This document shows positions 37,301 through 44,753 of a DNA stretch of 64,000 bases, one piece after another. The notes under the pieces were generated by a model, which was not told the DNA's origin, did no database searches, and was given only the letters and a program-made list of their open reading frames with translations. The position numbers and the translations under genes are program-made. The DNA is from Bacillus sp. EAC (GTDB lineage: Bacteria > Bacillota > Bacilli > Bacillales > Bacillaceae_G): the NCBI RefSeq assembly GCF_002156875.1, contig NZ_NCSY01000007.1:62001-126000 (forward strand), given 5' to 3'. Every line of letters begins with the position of its first letter. The stretch's first letter is position 1.

Positions 37301-40061
37301 ATCTACAGCATCTGATTGGATCAATGCAGTGGAGGCTAGTGGCAATATTAAATTTGCTACTGACATCAAGACAAGAGTTGACATTGATGAATCAGCGGGA
37401 ACATTAAAGATTCCATATGATTTGGTAAGAACGGATGGTGACAGTGCAATTTCGAGAGATGTGATTGTGACTGCTCCTGGTTATGCAGACACTTTTTTAA
37501 ATGTAACAATAACACCACAACCTGCGCCTACACTTACACTATCTGCGCCTGCAGGAACACCACAATATGGCGACACCATTACTTACACGATAAACGGTGA
37601 TGATAATCCATTGTGGAGAAGTTCAGTGTTACTTGCATCAACTTCTGATCAAACAATCGACAATGGCGATGTGACAATTCAATTTGCATCAGTCAAACCA
37701 TTTGTCACAACATCTTTTATAAATGGCAAAGGGATAATTACAATTGACGGTTACGCAACACAGTCGAATACAACAGCAGGAAATAAGACCGTTATGTTCC
37801 AATCGCCTTTCTTTGCACCAATAACAATAGCTCAACCATTTACTCAACGAACAGCACCAACCCCTACTTTGAAACCAAGTGGTGTTGGTAAGCCGGTCAT
37901 CTTGACATTACCAAACAATGTAGAAAACATGAGATGGGCAACAGCTTTAACATCAGCTTCAGGTGATATTAAGGTGGGAGGAGTATCGATTAAAGCGGCT
38001 ACGACGCTCTCGTCAGATGCAAACAATATAATGCTTACACTACCAGGTACGGCGTTTCCAACGACAGGAAATAGTACTATTACGTTGAAAGCGTATTGCT
38101 ATCCTGATACGACCGTAACTCAAGTCATTAAGAGCAACTCGCCAGTGTTTGCTTCAAAAATTGCCTATATCCAAGAATCGACACCAATTATGATTAGCTA
38201 TGAACCGGATTCAGCATGGCTTGCAGCAGCACCAGTTGTATCGATGAATGACACTGTCGTTGATCCGAGTAAATATGAGCTTTCAGATTCGAAGTTGACA
38301 TTAGTTGACCGAACATTATTTAAAGAGCTAGGTGATTATAAGTTTACAATTTCCGCGCCTGGTTATATCGATTCTACATTTGATGTATTCGTTAGCGACG
38401 AGTTAGCACATTTGATCGCGGCAACAACTGACATAAATGGGTCGATTAATCCAAGTGGCTGGGTTTCAGTGAATGACGGGACAGATCAAACCTTCACGAT
38501 TACACCTAAGATCGGTTATGAAATTGATACGTTGAAAGTTGACGGTGTAAATGCAACTGCAACAAATAACACCTACACGATGACGAATATAACGACCAAT
38601 CATACGATCGATGTAACGTTCAAGATTCAGAAATTTACCGTTATTTTCGACAAACAAGATGGAAGCGTGGTCGAAAGTGAGACAGCAGATTATAATACGA
38701 CGATAACTACTCCTCCAGCACCAACTAGACCGGGTTATGCATTCCTAGGTTGGTATCAAGATCCAGCAGGTAAAACAGCATGGAATTTTGAGTTGGAAAA
38801 AGTAACTGAGGATACTACAATTTACGCAAAATGGGCAACTGGAATAGAAAACCATGGGATTTATAACACGGATGTCATCATTAGTTTTAATGAAGCAACC
38901 GCTAAATTAGATGGAAAAGATTTCACAAGCGGTACGGCAGTAACAAGCGAAGGGAAGCACACTTTAGTGGTAACTGACGTGATTGGAAACACAACTATTG
39001 TTCAGTTTACCATTGATAAAACTTCACCAATTGTTACTAGCGTAAGCAACAATGGACTATACAATCATGATGTAAACATTGCATTTAATGAAGGAACAGC
39101 AACATTAAATGGTGATGCCATTACAAATGGGACGGTTGTAAGTAAAGAAGGAATCTATTCATTAATCGTAACGGATCAAGTTGGAAACAAAACTATGATG
39201 ACATTTACGATTGATAAAACAGCACCGAACGTAACAGGTGTAAGCAACAATGGTCTATACAATCATGATGTCATCATTACTATTAATGAAGGAACAGCAA
39301 AATTAAATGGTGATACTATTTCAAATGGAACGGCTGTAAGTAAAGAAGGAATCTATTCATTAATCGTAACGGATCAAGCTGGAAACATTTCAAAGGTAAC
39401 ATTTACGATAGATAAAATAGCACCGCACGTAACAGGTGTAAGTAACAATGGTCTATACAACCATAATGTAACCGTTATATTCAAAGAAGGAACTGCAACA
39501 TTAAATGGTGAGGGTATTACAAGTGGAACAGTTGTAAGTAAGGAAGGAACAAACACATTAATCGTAAAGGACCAAGCCGGAAACATAACAACACTGACAT
39601 TTACGATAGATAAAACAGCTCCAGTAGTAACAGGTGTATCTAAAAATGGCCTTTACAATAAAGGAGTGACAATTAAATTTAATGAAGGAACAGCTACACT
39701 AAACGGCAAATTATTTAGAAGTGGAATTTCAGTGTTCTTAAATGGAACCTATACCTTATTGGTAAAGGACCGTGCTGGAAACACAACAACAGTGAAATTT
39801 ACGATTGATACAAAAAGTCCAAAAGCACCAATTGTGGATAAAGTATCATCAAAAACGACAAAAGTTTCGGGGAAAGCTGAGTCAGGCTCTACAATTGTAT
39901 TTAAAGTAGGCACAAAAATTATTGGAACTGGAAAAGCTGATAAATTTGGCAAATTCTCTGTTTCCATTTTAAAACAAAGGGCTGGCACAATCATTTACGG
40001 AACTGCGAAGGACAAAGCTGGAAATGTAAGTATTGCTACCAAAGTTTCTGTAAAAAAATAA
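31323..40061 (+). CDS. Giant secreted subtilisin-like serine protease (2912 aa), multidomain
   Basis: Signal peptide MRHRKLNTMITSMSLSTFMI to about residue 30. An inhibitor-like propeptide region is followed by an S8 domain with catalytic D299 (VGVIDTGLDYNHPDL), H364 (SHGTHVAGT) and S704 (GTSMASPHVAG); a PA-type insert lies between H and S. Then come Fn3-like beta domains, a dockerin-type EF-hand pair (GDVNGDDVIDMRDI ... DFNFDGGIDYTDF, about 1525-1580), about six W..A...GY repeats resembling the Shr hemoglobin-interacting domain (DUF1533, about 1620-2360), an InlB B-repeat-like unit (about 2430-2505), five 66-residue Ig-like repeats (2507-2836) and a final Big_6-like domain. No LPXTG anchor or S-layer domain is seen, so it is probably released or loosely bound. 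Confidence 0.9.
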   Translation: MRHRKLNTMITSMSLSTFMILSNTVPAFAVTGETAGTIRSNEISNQSKFDLNQAQQLQNLYLQKLRFDPKLLDSSNQLDLIVEFEVDPIQIQMMNHQKSGTSASVSTFSDDQQGSPVVTLESAKEAVNQTHSNFKSFVNSESKTLKDAGESNSIKIGREYSQVFNGLAVKLPSKAINDLLALPYVKSVFQNVKYAPIPASQSSDVLKSSTGDGKVSEKETNPNLLPIIRSNRSKGKSTSESSKVTASSRNSINPLTNPVAGPGPEGPQSGETAVLDWLKIHDLQNENITGKGVKVGVIDTGLDYNHPDLSGEYQGGKDFVDNDNDPMETVYSDWLAAKNANDNLPSDQKDPNFPTDYRNYITSHGTHVAGTIAGQSRNNSPFAVRGVAPDVQLYAYRVLGPHGGADEDVIRGIEQSYTDGCKVINLSLGSPVNDSLSSSAIAINNITDLGVTAVIAAGNSGPAVGTLGTPGAAAKAITVGAITYPKEVPLFDIHSYDENKQDSFSNINTRLVGRDFSESNTKLSGSTQYDMVDAGSGTPEWYDYLQSKNISVENKVIVVRRGAAPVNQLMMYAAENHVKAMILWNPTDNPVLIFDEQGFYPYYNGASNGTVYTLQISKNDGTNFYNAFKSGTIKTISVTNAGNYKMSGNTLADFSSTGPVTGSLAIKPDVVAPGVDVYSTAPYDIWEPDNTDYSKSYQLMSGTSMASPHVAGMAALILSAHPNYKPEDVKAVMMQTADPIDSGHSLFQIGSGKSDPYQAVHTDMLFKVKDYIQSRSSTDESSSSNIISVANTTSSFSFGYIARQEDGSVLKTGDLYITNNGSSAKTFDSSSVFFKDTLVKDGQDGGAEGANISLSEAASPATTLTSFTVPSGGTVHLIAKFTTPATAASGFYEAYINFVNSERPTETYRIPLAINIQSRGIDFRVERKAITLSGDKNFNPNTFALTPVAYAGVRVKSPIDPTYGLKLYVMDLEGKNYIGFIGAMNSSYFSLGNLATVSFLMNGTYNPYSSPISKDDPSLSSKLTQQSSRSVVAEEGGYVIQARALDASTGKLYEINSTVYVDNTPPTVQMDPGSVPGIYEIDPNGPLTDGALKWFSGKAYDSNVDYMKNVGHETLVPAPPVYDTDTKVSQSLGKIDGMLGDSNSAPFVNYTLGMNEDGTFKFGISKDDILNTDADPEKENYGTQFRIYPEDYSYAGNIETQGKYYYFVKKGNEYVVNRFARLETPGSTTLNGIDPAFLIDKTLISKDDQFKSTLSIKYPKNLVGAKFNIDKLPFAEILDIDFSAQYKTFLASKGITPDKRWIHQSEDINGDFIFNFEIPTDVQAQGILNSADTMSSGVEQEMPLLDIKYNVTNDAGFDTMWLVGSTLVPEIKTYSDGKTGMDRVPIFQDKFLHIKGGAYISGGIKPEGFQNHPTAQNAYGRATPITANESGVEIKFEDPNTGGITTVLPIAENPAESSTSMNTGIVENGLFVSNLPMQAGDKPYNIIMKMPGHFTYNGTLAVSTRGQYNYSAGGNYTVPSGVMLAGDVNGDDVIDMRDIEAECAAYNAYVSAPSTYTREADFNFDGGIDYTDFEYIVKNFGKVNSTAPNAAALAGTTALTTSEAISLTGFTTLPSGSNLAEFNKVVKPVPYMRTSDSTGFVNYGKVNPFQLFSVSYKTPDAFNASTVTQIDNADWRTALDGAGGQILIDGIDRKAATNVYNGVSGNSIVNKVVSGKGQYEFDPSLFTKAGVHTIVFKAPGYMDRSLKFRMLDGAGNFFTLLAPNNNNTIGKALTFSRADTTGSTSAHYRDIWKPNIKSITVTDPNNNVVENYTGNELVAIFNQVTPANETTFNFTIPAGVFSTSGDWKIVITADNFSSYNITQRINAFAAPTLTAESNRYFNDSNSNPISIGVGTTNDTLAWRDAITAVQIGSTTIAKADFATKNINVGDPGTPIMIDKSLITVPGNININVIATNYQTSTVNQPFYKKGVTLTKPTGTIYAGKDLVMTFTPGSTASDWINAVEASGNIKFATDIKTRVDIDESAGTLKIPYDLVRTDGDSAISRDVIVTAPGYADTFLNVTITPQPAPTLTLSAPAGTPQYGDTITYTINGDDNPLWRSSVLLASTSDQTIDNGDVTIQFASVKPFVTTSFINGKGIITIDGYATQSNTTAGNKTVMFQSPFFAPITIAQPFTQRTAPTPTLKPSGVGKPVILTLPNNVENMRWATALTSASGDIKVGGVSIKAATTLSSDANNIMLTLPGTAFPTTGNSTITLKAYCYPDTTVTQVIKSNSPVFASKIAYIQESTPIMISYEPDSAWLAAAPVVSMNDTVVDPSKYELSDSKLTLVDRTLFKELGDYKFTISAPGYIDSTFDVFVSDELAHLIAATTDINGSINPSGWVSVNDGTDQTFTITPKIGYEIDTLKVDGVNATATNNTYTMTNITTNHTIDVTFKIQKFTVIFDKQDGSVVESETADYNTTITTPPAPTRPGYAFLGWYQDPAGKTAWNFELEKVTEDTTIYAKWATGIENHGIYNTDVIISFNEATAKLDGKDFTSGTAVTSEGKHTLVVTDVIGNTTIVQFTIDKTSPIVTSVSNNGLYNHDVNIAFNEGTATLNGDAITNGTVVSKEGIYSLIVTDQVGNKTMMTFTIDKTAPNVTGVSNNGLYNHDVIITINEGTAKLNGDTISNGTAVSKEGIYSLIVTDQAGNISKVTFTIDKIAPHVTGVSNNGLYNHNVTVIFKEGTATLNGEGITSGTVVSKEGTNTLIVKDQAGNITTLTFTIDKTAPVVTGVSKNGLYNKGVTIKFNEGTATLNGKLFRSGISVFLNGTYTLLVKDRAGNTTTVKFTIDTKSPKAPIVDKVSSKTTKVSGKAESGSTIVFKVGTKIIGTGKADKFGKFSVSILKQRAGTIIYGTAKDKAGNVSIATKVSVKK
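38841..39830 (+). repeat. Five tandem 198-bp in-frame repeats
   Basis: Units begin at 38841, 39039, 39237, 39435 and 39633, each encoding GVSNNGLYN...FTIDKTAP-type Ig-like domains of 66 residues. Units 2-4 are the most alike, consistent with recent duplication. Confidence 0.9.
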
Positions 40062-40080
40062 GATAAATCGATTTAAAGTC

Positions 40081-40117
40081 AAAAGGCGTCCGAATGATTC
40101 CATTCGGACGCCTTTTT
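40081..40117 (+). terminator. Strong terminator after the giant protease
   Basis: AAAAGGCGTCCGAATG / CATTCGGACGCCTTTTT, a long GC-rich stem with T-run. Confidence 0.95.
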
Positions 40118-40193
40118 GATATGTAAATATTATCCCAAATAATTGATAAATACTAAGATTGAAAAAAATTATTATTTTTCAATGAGAAAGTAA

Positions 40194-40640
40194 CGCATCA
40201 TCATCACTAAATTATTTAAATATAAAAGGCAAATTTTAATTGGGAGAAAAAATAGCGAACTAACGTTAGATTTTTCGCATTGGAATGAGTTTCAACTGTC
40301 ATTTTTAGAAAAAATGGTAAAACAACATATAAAAGATCAGGTGTCATTATACGATAAATTGTTAAAAGAACTGGAATCTTTTCAAAAACCTTATCAGTCA
40401 TGGATATGTATACATGAAGAAGATACTGGTTCTGATGCAGTATATATACATACACCAAATCCAATTGATGATTACTTTACACATTTCCCTGAGGGTTTAA
40501 AATCGAATTGTTAAATTCCTTATTCAATTAGAGAACTTATAGATCAAAATAAATATAATGTAGGTTTTTACAAATCTGAATTCGAGGAGACTTATTTAAT
40601 TCAGTCAAAAAAACATGGATTATCATTAAATTCTTATTGA
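40194..40640 (+). pseudogene. Hypothetical gene with in-frame TAA and no start
   Basis: One frame runs from 40194 to TGA 40638 with a single internal TAA at 40512 (GLKSNC*IPYSIRELIDQ). The product would exceed 140 residues (SHWNEFQLSFLEKMVKQH, WICIHEEDTGSDAVYIHTPN). No start codon with a ribosome-binding site exists. The final TGA coincides with the start of the next HTT head. Family not recognised. Confidence 0.6.
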
Positions 40641-40716
40641 ACTAAAGAGAGCGTTAGTTGAACAACATCGAGTTACAATAGCAGCTTCTTTTTCATTTTA
40701 AAGTAATAAGAATGTT
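40635..40716 (+). repeat. HTT repeat, mostly complete
   Basis: Head TTGAACTAAAGAGAGCGTTA with right arm GTTGAAC, a weak hairpin (GAGTTACAATAGCAGCTTC) plus T-run, and an eroded tail (AAGTAATAAGAATGTTAGT). Confidence 0.75.
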
Positions 40717-40798
40717 AGTAGTAGAAGGTGAACTAATTATTAATATTGAATAAAGTATTTGAATATATTTAGTAGGAAAATATTCGAAGGGTGAGTGC

Positions 40799-41317
40799 AT
40801 GAAGAAATTATATATATTTTTATTATGCCTAATATTAGTGAGTTGTTCAGAAAAAACAGTAAAACCTTCTTCTCAGAAGTTTATCAATCATGTACCTTTT
40901 CCAAAATCAACAACTTTACAATATAAAGAAAAAATAGATGAGGGTACTATTTACTTATATAAAGATAAAAGTGGTTTCCGTCATGCATTTTCTTCTAATG
41001 ATTTTAAAATTTGGTTTAACAGTGGAAATGGGGTAGTTAATCCCAAAGATGGATTTGACTGGACTATGAATAATGTGCCAGATGTACCCATTGTTACATT
41101 TGGAGGGGTTATCACCAGAGATGACATAGTAAAAGTGATGGTTAAACAAAAAACCATGGAAAAAGAGGCTAAGATTATTAAAACGAAACAAGGAGTAAGA
41201 GTGTGGTTTACAACTTTTAAAATCTTAGAAGACGCTGACAAAGGTAAACCAGACCAACTTAAAATAGAGGCATATTCAAGAGACGGAAAGTTAATTTGGA
41301 AAGATGGAGTTTATTGA
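40799..41317 (+). CDS. Predicted lipoprotein (172 aa)
   Basis: Type II signal peptide: KK, a hydrophobic core FLLCLILV and lipobox LVSC (Cys about 16), followed by a soluble beta-rich domain. Ribosome-binding site AAGGGTGAG. Attached to the outer face of the membrane; no family recognised. An HTT head overlaps its end. Confidence 0.75.
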   Translation: MKKLYIFLLCLILVSCSEKTVKPSSQKFINHVPFPKSTTLQYKEKIDEGTIYLYKDKSGFRHAFSSNDFKIWFNSGNGVVNPKDGFDWTMNNVPDVPIVTFGGVITRDDIVKVMVKQKTMEKEAKIIKTKQGVRVWFTTFKILEDADKGKPDQLKIEAYSRDGKLIWKDGVY

Positions 41318-41340
41318 ATTAATGAGAGCGTTAGTTAAAC
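41313..41340 (+). repeat. HTT repeat, head only
   Basis: Head TTGAATTAATGAGAGCGTTA overlapping the TGA stop of the lipoprotein gene. A second degenerate copy begins 25 bases later. Confidence 0.7.
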
Positions 41341-41360
41341 GGTATGAGTAGCATATTCTT

Positions 41361-41441
41361 AATGAACTGACGCATGCGATAATTCGATAACTAGTGTTTT
41401 AAAGGATCTCTGAGTGCGCCCAATTAAGGGCGATTTTTTTA
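41361..41441 (+). repeat. HTT repeat, degenerate head with terminator
   Basis: Head TGAACTGACGCATGCGATAA, then hairpin GCGCCCAATTAAGGGCG plus T-run. The tail is not recognisable. Confidence 0.65.
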
Positions 41442-41538
41442 TTTATAAATTATTTATCATATATTTTGGTAATTTAATTCAAATTTAATTTATAAAATGA
41501 AGTTGAATCAAGTGTCTAATGAATTGGAGAGGATATCG

Positions 41539-41739
41539 ATGTATTTAGACCAAAGTGAGATGTTTTTTATTAATATTATTTTTTTGTTCATTTTTTTATT
41601 TACTTTATATTTTGTAATAAAGAAGGCTGTAAAACACGGAATCAACTCTTCTATGCTATTTACAGATGAACAAAGAGATCAACAGCATGAATTAGCTGTG
41701 AAAAAAGCAAATGAAAAATGGAATAATAATAACTCCTGA
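41539..41739 (+). CDS. Small membrane protein (66 aa)
   Basis: GGAGAGG at 41526-41532 places the start at ATG 41539; the in-frame ATG 41497 has no ribosome-binding site. One long hydrophobic segment (FFINIIFLFIFLFTLYFVI) is followed by a charged helical tail rich in K, E and Q. No family recognised. Confidence 0.6.
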   Translation: MYLDQSEMFFINIIFLFIFLFTLYFVIKKAVKHGINSSMLFTDEQRDQQHELAVKKANEKWNNNNS

Positions 41740-41753
41740 AGATATAGAGCGAG

Positions 41754-41846
41754 TCTATACTTACGCATGCGTTCTTTGAAGATCATTGAGTTGCTTTCGG
41801 CAGCTCTTTTCTTATTCAAGTAACTGGCAGTATATAGTTTAAGAAG
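41754..41846 (+). repeat. HTT repeat, complete
   Basis: Head ACTTACGCATGCGTTCTTTG, spacer GATCAT, terminator stem GAGTTGCTTTCGGCAGCTC plus T-run, tail TAACTGGCAGTATATAGTTT. Confidence 0.8.
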
Positions 41847-41909
41847 GTAAACTCTTTTGAATAGCGAATTATATTATAGAAATGAAATTTAGTAAGGAGA
41901 ATATGTAAA

Positions 41910-42029
41910 ATGTTTACTAAGGATGATTGGTTATTAAATAAAATTAAAAATACTGAAAGTAAATTAGAGTTAATAAAAGTAATTTTGATGGGTATTATTG
42001 CTATTTGCTTATTGAAAATAGCTTTTTAA
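41910..42029 (+). CDS. Small membrane protein (39 aa)
   Basis: ATG 41910 preceded by AAGGAG at 41893. A charged N-terminal half (DDWLLNKIKNTESKLELIK) and a C-terminal hydrophobic segment (VILMGIIAICLLKIAF), a tail-anchored layout resembling haemolysin-XhlA-like or phage small proteins. Sits between two HTT repeats. Confidence 0.6.
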   Translation: MFTKDDWLLNKIKNTESKLELIKVILMGIIAICLLKIAF

Positions 42030-42037
42030 TATATTCT

Positions 42038-42130
42038 CTTATTAAACTAACACATGCATTTGTTACATAACACTTGGAAGCTGATCATTCAACTCCTTTT
42101 CAATTAAGTGGCAGTTTAGTTCCACAAAGA
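42038..42130 (+). repeat. HTT repeat, complete
   Basis: Head with core CTAACACATGCATTTG, imperfect hairpin GGAAGCTGATCATTCAACTCC plus short T-run, tail TAAGTGGCAGTTTAGTTCCAC. Confidence 0.7.
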
Positions 42131-42272
42131 AAAAGTTGGTTTTGACAAATATTCAAGACAAAACTAATATGGAGTAACTTAACAGGAATTTTCATATACC
42201 TGTTTTTTTTGAATTGATATTTTAGTAGCATAAGATTTATTGTAAATGATTTGTCGAAATTCAGGAGAGATT

Positions 42273-43073
42273 ATGGAAGCGAAACTACGGAAAATTATCA
42301 TTGTTGGAACCATTTTATATACAATTCTAATTTTATATTTTATATTCTTTGCTTTTAATAGATTAGATCATGCAAGCGGTGATTATGAATATGTATTTAT
42401 GCTTGTTCCAGAAGGAGTTCCGCTTCAATTTCCAAAACCAACTTTTTAGTGGTTATATAACTTTGGAAACATTGCTGCTTTTATCCCTTTTGGAGTTGTA
42501 ATTCCTCTGTTGTATCGTTCCAGTTTTAGGAAGTTCATATCCTTGATTGTCTTAACGATTCTTGTTTTGGAATCGCTGCAGGCTATAACTTATCTTTGCA
42601 GCTTTGATGTAGATGATGTTACATCCAATACATTAGGTGCAACGATAGGTTTTATCTCCTATAGAGTTGGATTTTCTTCAAAATTTTCTTATAAAAAGCT
42701 TATTGCTTCGGCTCTATCTAATGGTGTTCTTCTAGTTGGGGTAATAGTGGTCTCGGAAACTATCAATTATGTTGTAGCGACAAGAGAAAGCCCGATTCAA
42801 GTATTACACTATGTGAAAGAAAAGAATGGAACCATACCTATGACTGAAAATCTTCCAAGTATCACCGTAGTAGGCAAGAAAATAGAACCAAAAATGAATG
42901 TATATAACAGTGATGGGGATAAAAGCAAATCATACACTTACTTCTTGGGGAACAAGAAAGATGTCATACTCTATTCTTATTATGGCATTCCAGACAATGG
43001 TGATTTTAAGGGAGAAGTTACTATACTGGCAGATGGAAAAGCTGCAGTACATTGGGCATCGTTGGTCATATGA
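42273..43073 (+). pseudogene. VanZ-like membrane protein gene interrupted by in-frame TAG
   Basis: The two ORFs flanking TAG 42447-42449 are in the same frame: PKPTF*WLYNFGNIAAFIPFG. Together they give a VanZ-type start (membrane segment, NFGNIAAFIPFGVV, then ESLQAITYLCSFDVDD, which resembles the E.xQ....R..D.DD signature) plus a C-terminal extracytoplasmic region. AGGAGAG supports ATG 42273. Total about 266 codons. Probably inactivated, or produced by readthrough. Confidence 0.7.
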
Positions 43074-43088
43074 AGAGAAGAGAAGGGA

Positions 43089-43124
43089 AAAAACCTGGTA
43101 CTTATTTGGTACCAGGTTTTTTTC
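43089..43124 (+). terminator. Rho-independent terminator
   Basis: AAAACCTGGTA / TACCAGGTTTT with following T-run, 16 bases after the VanZ-like stop. Confidence 0.9.
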
Positions 43125-43231
43125 TTTCATATTGTAAGTCATGATCAAAAATTGTTAATTTATGTCTAATCAACTCTATTAATTTATGAATATATTGATA
43201 GTGTACAAGCTTAAAAAAGAGGTGAAGATAC

Positions 43232-43420
43232 TTGTTAGACAAAAGAAAAAAGAAACACAGAAGAGCATGTAATTGTACTTGTCCTCCGAAAATTCCAAGT
43301 GAGAATTGTATAGAGATATGCCTCTCAGATCTTAAGAGATGTCTTTCAGCTTGTAGGGGGATTCAATCATGTGAACAATTATGTTTGAGACAATTTGACT
43401 CTTGTCGACTACGTTGTTAA
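43232..43420 (+). CDS. Cysteine-rich basic protein (62 aa)
   Basis: Start TTG 43232 after GAGGTGAAG. Eleven cysteines occur in regularly spaced pairs (CNCTC, NCIEIC, RCLSAC, SCEQLC, SCRLRC) within a basic N-terminus. No signal peptide or membrane segment. Could be a metal-binding or spore-associated disulfide-rich protein; no family recognised. It has its own terminator and is not followed by an HTT repeat. Confidence 0.65.
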   Translation: MLDKRKKKHRRACNCTCPPKIPSENCIEICLSDLKRCLSACRGIQSCEQLCLRQFDSCRLRC

Positions 43421-43452
43421 TTTAGTATATGGGCATCATTGTTCATAAAGTG

Positions 43453-43490
43453 AAAAAGACTTGGGGCCTTCCATCCCAGGTCTTTTTTTC
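43453..43490 (+). terminator. Rho-independent terminator
   Basis: AAGACTTGGG-loop-CCCAGGTCTT followed by TTTTTC. Confidence 0.9.
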
Positions 43491-43574
43491 TTTAACCTTC
43501 TTTTGTGAGCGTTCTTGTCCAATCTAGCACCTGCTCAGTCGATAAAGTTTAATTCAGGCTATATCTACTCTTAC

Positions 43575-43746
43575 TCCATAATATCGTACTAGTATCTTAG
43601 ACTTTGATGATTTTATCAAAGAATGGATAATAAAAATGAAACGTGATGGCATTAAGCCTACCATTTTTCAAAATGGCAAAAATATGACACTGGTTGATGT
43701 GGATGAACTATTAGTAGACTTAAAAGATGAACTTGAAAATTATTAA
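43575..43746 (+). pseudogene. C-terminal gene fragment before an HTT repeat
   Basis: The frame FDDFIKEWIIKMKRDGIKPT ... VDELLVDLKDELENY ends with TAA 43744-43746 at the edge of an HTT head. The only internal start (ATG 43636) lacks a ribosome-binding site. Probably a 3' remnant; a 36-residue protein is possible. Confidence 0.45.
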
Positions 43747-43769
43747 ACTAACGAGCACATTAGTTAAAG
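43741..43769 (+). repeat. HTT repeat, head only
   Basis: Head with core CTAACGAGCACATTAG flanked by TTAAA/TTAA. No recognisable hairpin follows. Confidence 0.7.
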
Positions 43770-43924
43770 ATGCTGTAACAAGCTTTGTATGTAAACCTTG
43801 CTCTACTAGGTGCATATATCAATAAGTGGAAGTTCAACTATCCCAAGTGTTGTATTTAAACTACGCATAATCGTGTGCATGTTCTTTGTCACTCATTGTT
43901 CAACTACCTAAATGGAATGGTAAT

Positions 43925-43970
43925 AAAATCCCCACTCTACAACTATATGGTTGAAGTGGGGATTTTTATT
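43925..43970. terminator. Bidirectional terminator
   Basis: AAAATCCCCACT-loop-AGTGGGGATTTTT between the + strand remnant and the minus-strand gene at 44030; it can serve both directions. Confidence 0.85.
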
Positions 43971-44029
43971 TGTACGGTCATAGAATAATTCTTTCATCTC
44001 GCAGAAAGTAGGGGATAGTTATTCAAGGT

Positions 44030-44494
44030 TTATTTTGCTAATTGATGTAACAGTTTTTCGTGTTCGCGAAAATGTTTATTAGCTTGATGAAGCGATTCTT
44101 CCGCTGCATTATTCATATTCGTTTCACCTGTTTCTTTTGCATAATACAAGAAACGATACACTTCGGATTTGTAAATAAAGGCTTCTTGGTATTCTTTTAA
44201 TGCAAGATTCACTTCAGCACTCTTCGCTTTAAATTGTTCCGTCTTCCAAATTAATTCATCGTTTTCTTCGAGTATGGCGATTAATGTACGAAGAGCGAGT
44301 TTTTGTTCATTTTGGTTAACGACTTCGTTTTCGTAACGTGCTTCAAGTTCGATCTGTGTTTTCTTCCATCCATTTACCAGCTGGATATAGGAAGAAACTT
44401 CTCTTTTTTCATCAAATTGGTCAACTAACCGAAACAACACGTCGACGGCTAAAATGACCAGTAAGATCAGACTAAGCATTTTCCATTTATTCAA
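44030..44494 (-). CDS. Hypothetical membrane-anchored protein (154 aa)
   Basis: One N-terminal transmembrane segment (MLSLILLVILAVDVLF) and a long helical, probably coiled-coil, extracytoplasmic part rich in E, K and Q. Minus-strand start TTG 44494 with AGGAGGG upstream. No family recognised. It is not associated with an HTT repeat in its own orientation. Confidence 0.7.
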   Translation of the reverse strand: MNKWKMLSLILLVILAVDVLFRLVDQFDEKREVSSYIQLVNGWKKTQIELEARYENEVVNQNEQKLALRTLIAILEENDELIWKTEQFKAKSAEVNLALKEYQEAFIYKSEVYRFLYYAKETGETNMNNAAEESLHQANKHFREHEKLLHQLAK

Positions 44495-44753
44495 CCGAAT
44501 CCCTCCTGTTCAGAAAACAGATTTTAATGCAAAATGATAAAAAAGTGATTAATACATACTATTTTACTTTCGGTTAAAAATGAAAATATGTTAGAAAGAC
44601 ATGCTAAGAAGGCTGGCTTTTCTTGCGAAAAAAACAGTAAATATACGACTATGGGCATTTTCTTCTACTCTACTAAAATAAACATAAATAAAGATAAGGA
44701 AATGAGCACGAAAAGAAAAAGTATTTTGGTTCTTTTTTTTTGTTAATCCGACT
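44495..44753. other. Intergenic, nothing recognised
   Basis: AT-rich; presumably carries the promoter of the minus-strand gene. No HTT head or hairpin seen. Confidence 0.4.

Noticed and set aside
43860-43905. Possible eroded repeat (ACTACGCATAATCGTG, TTCAACTACC)
   Set aside because: Resemblance is partial and without terminator or tail; could be chance.
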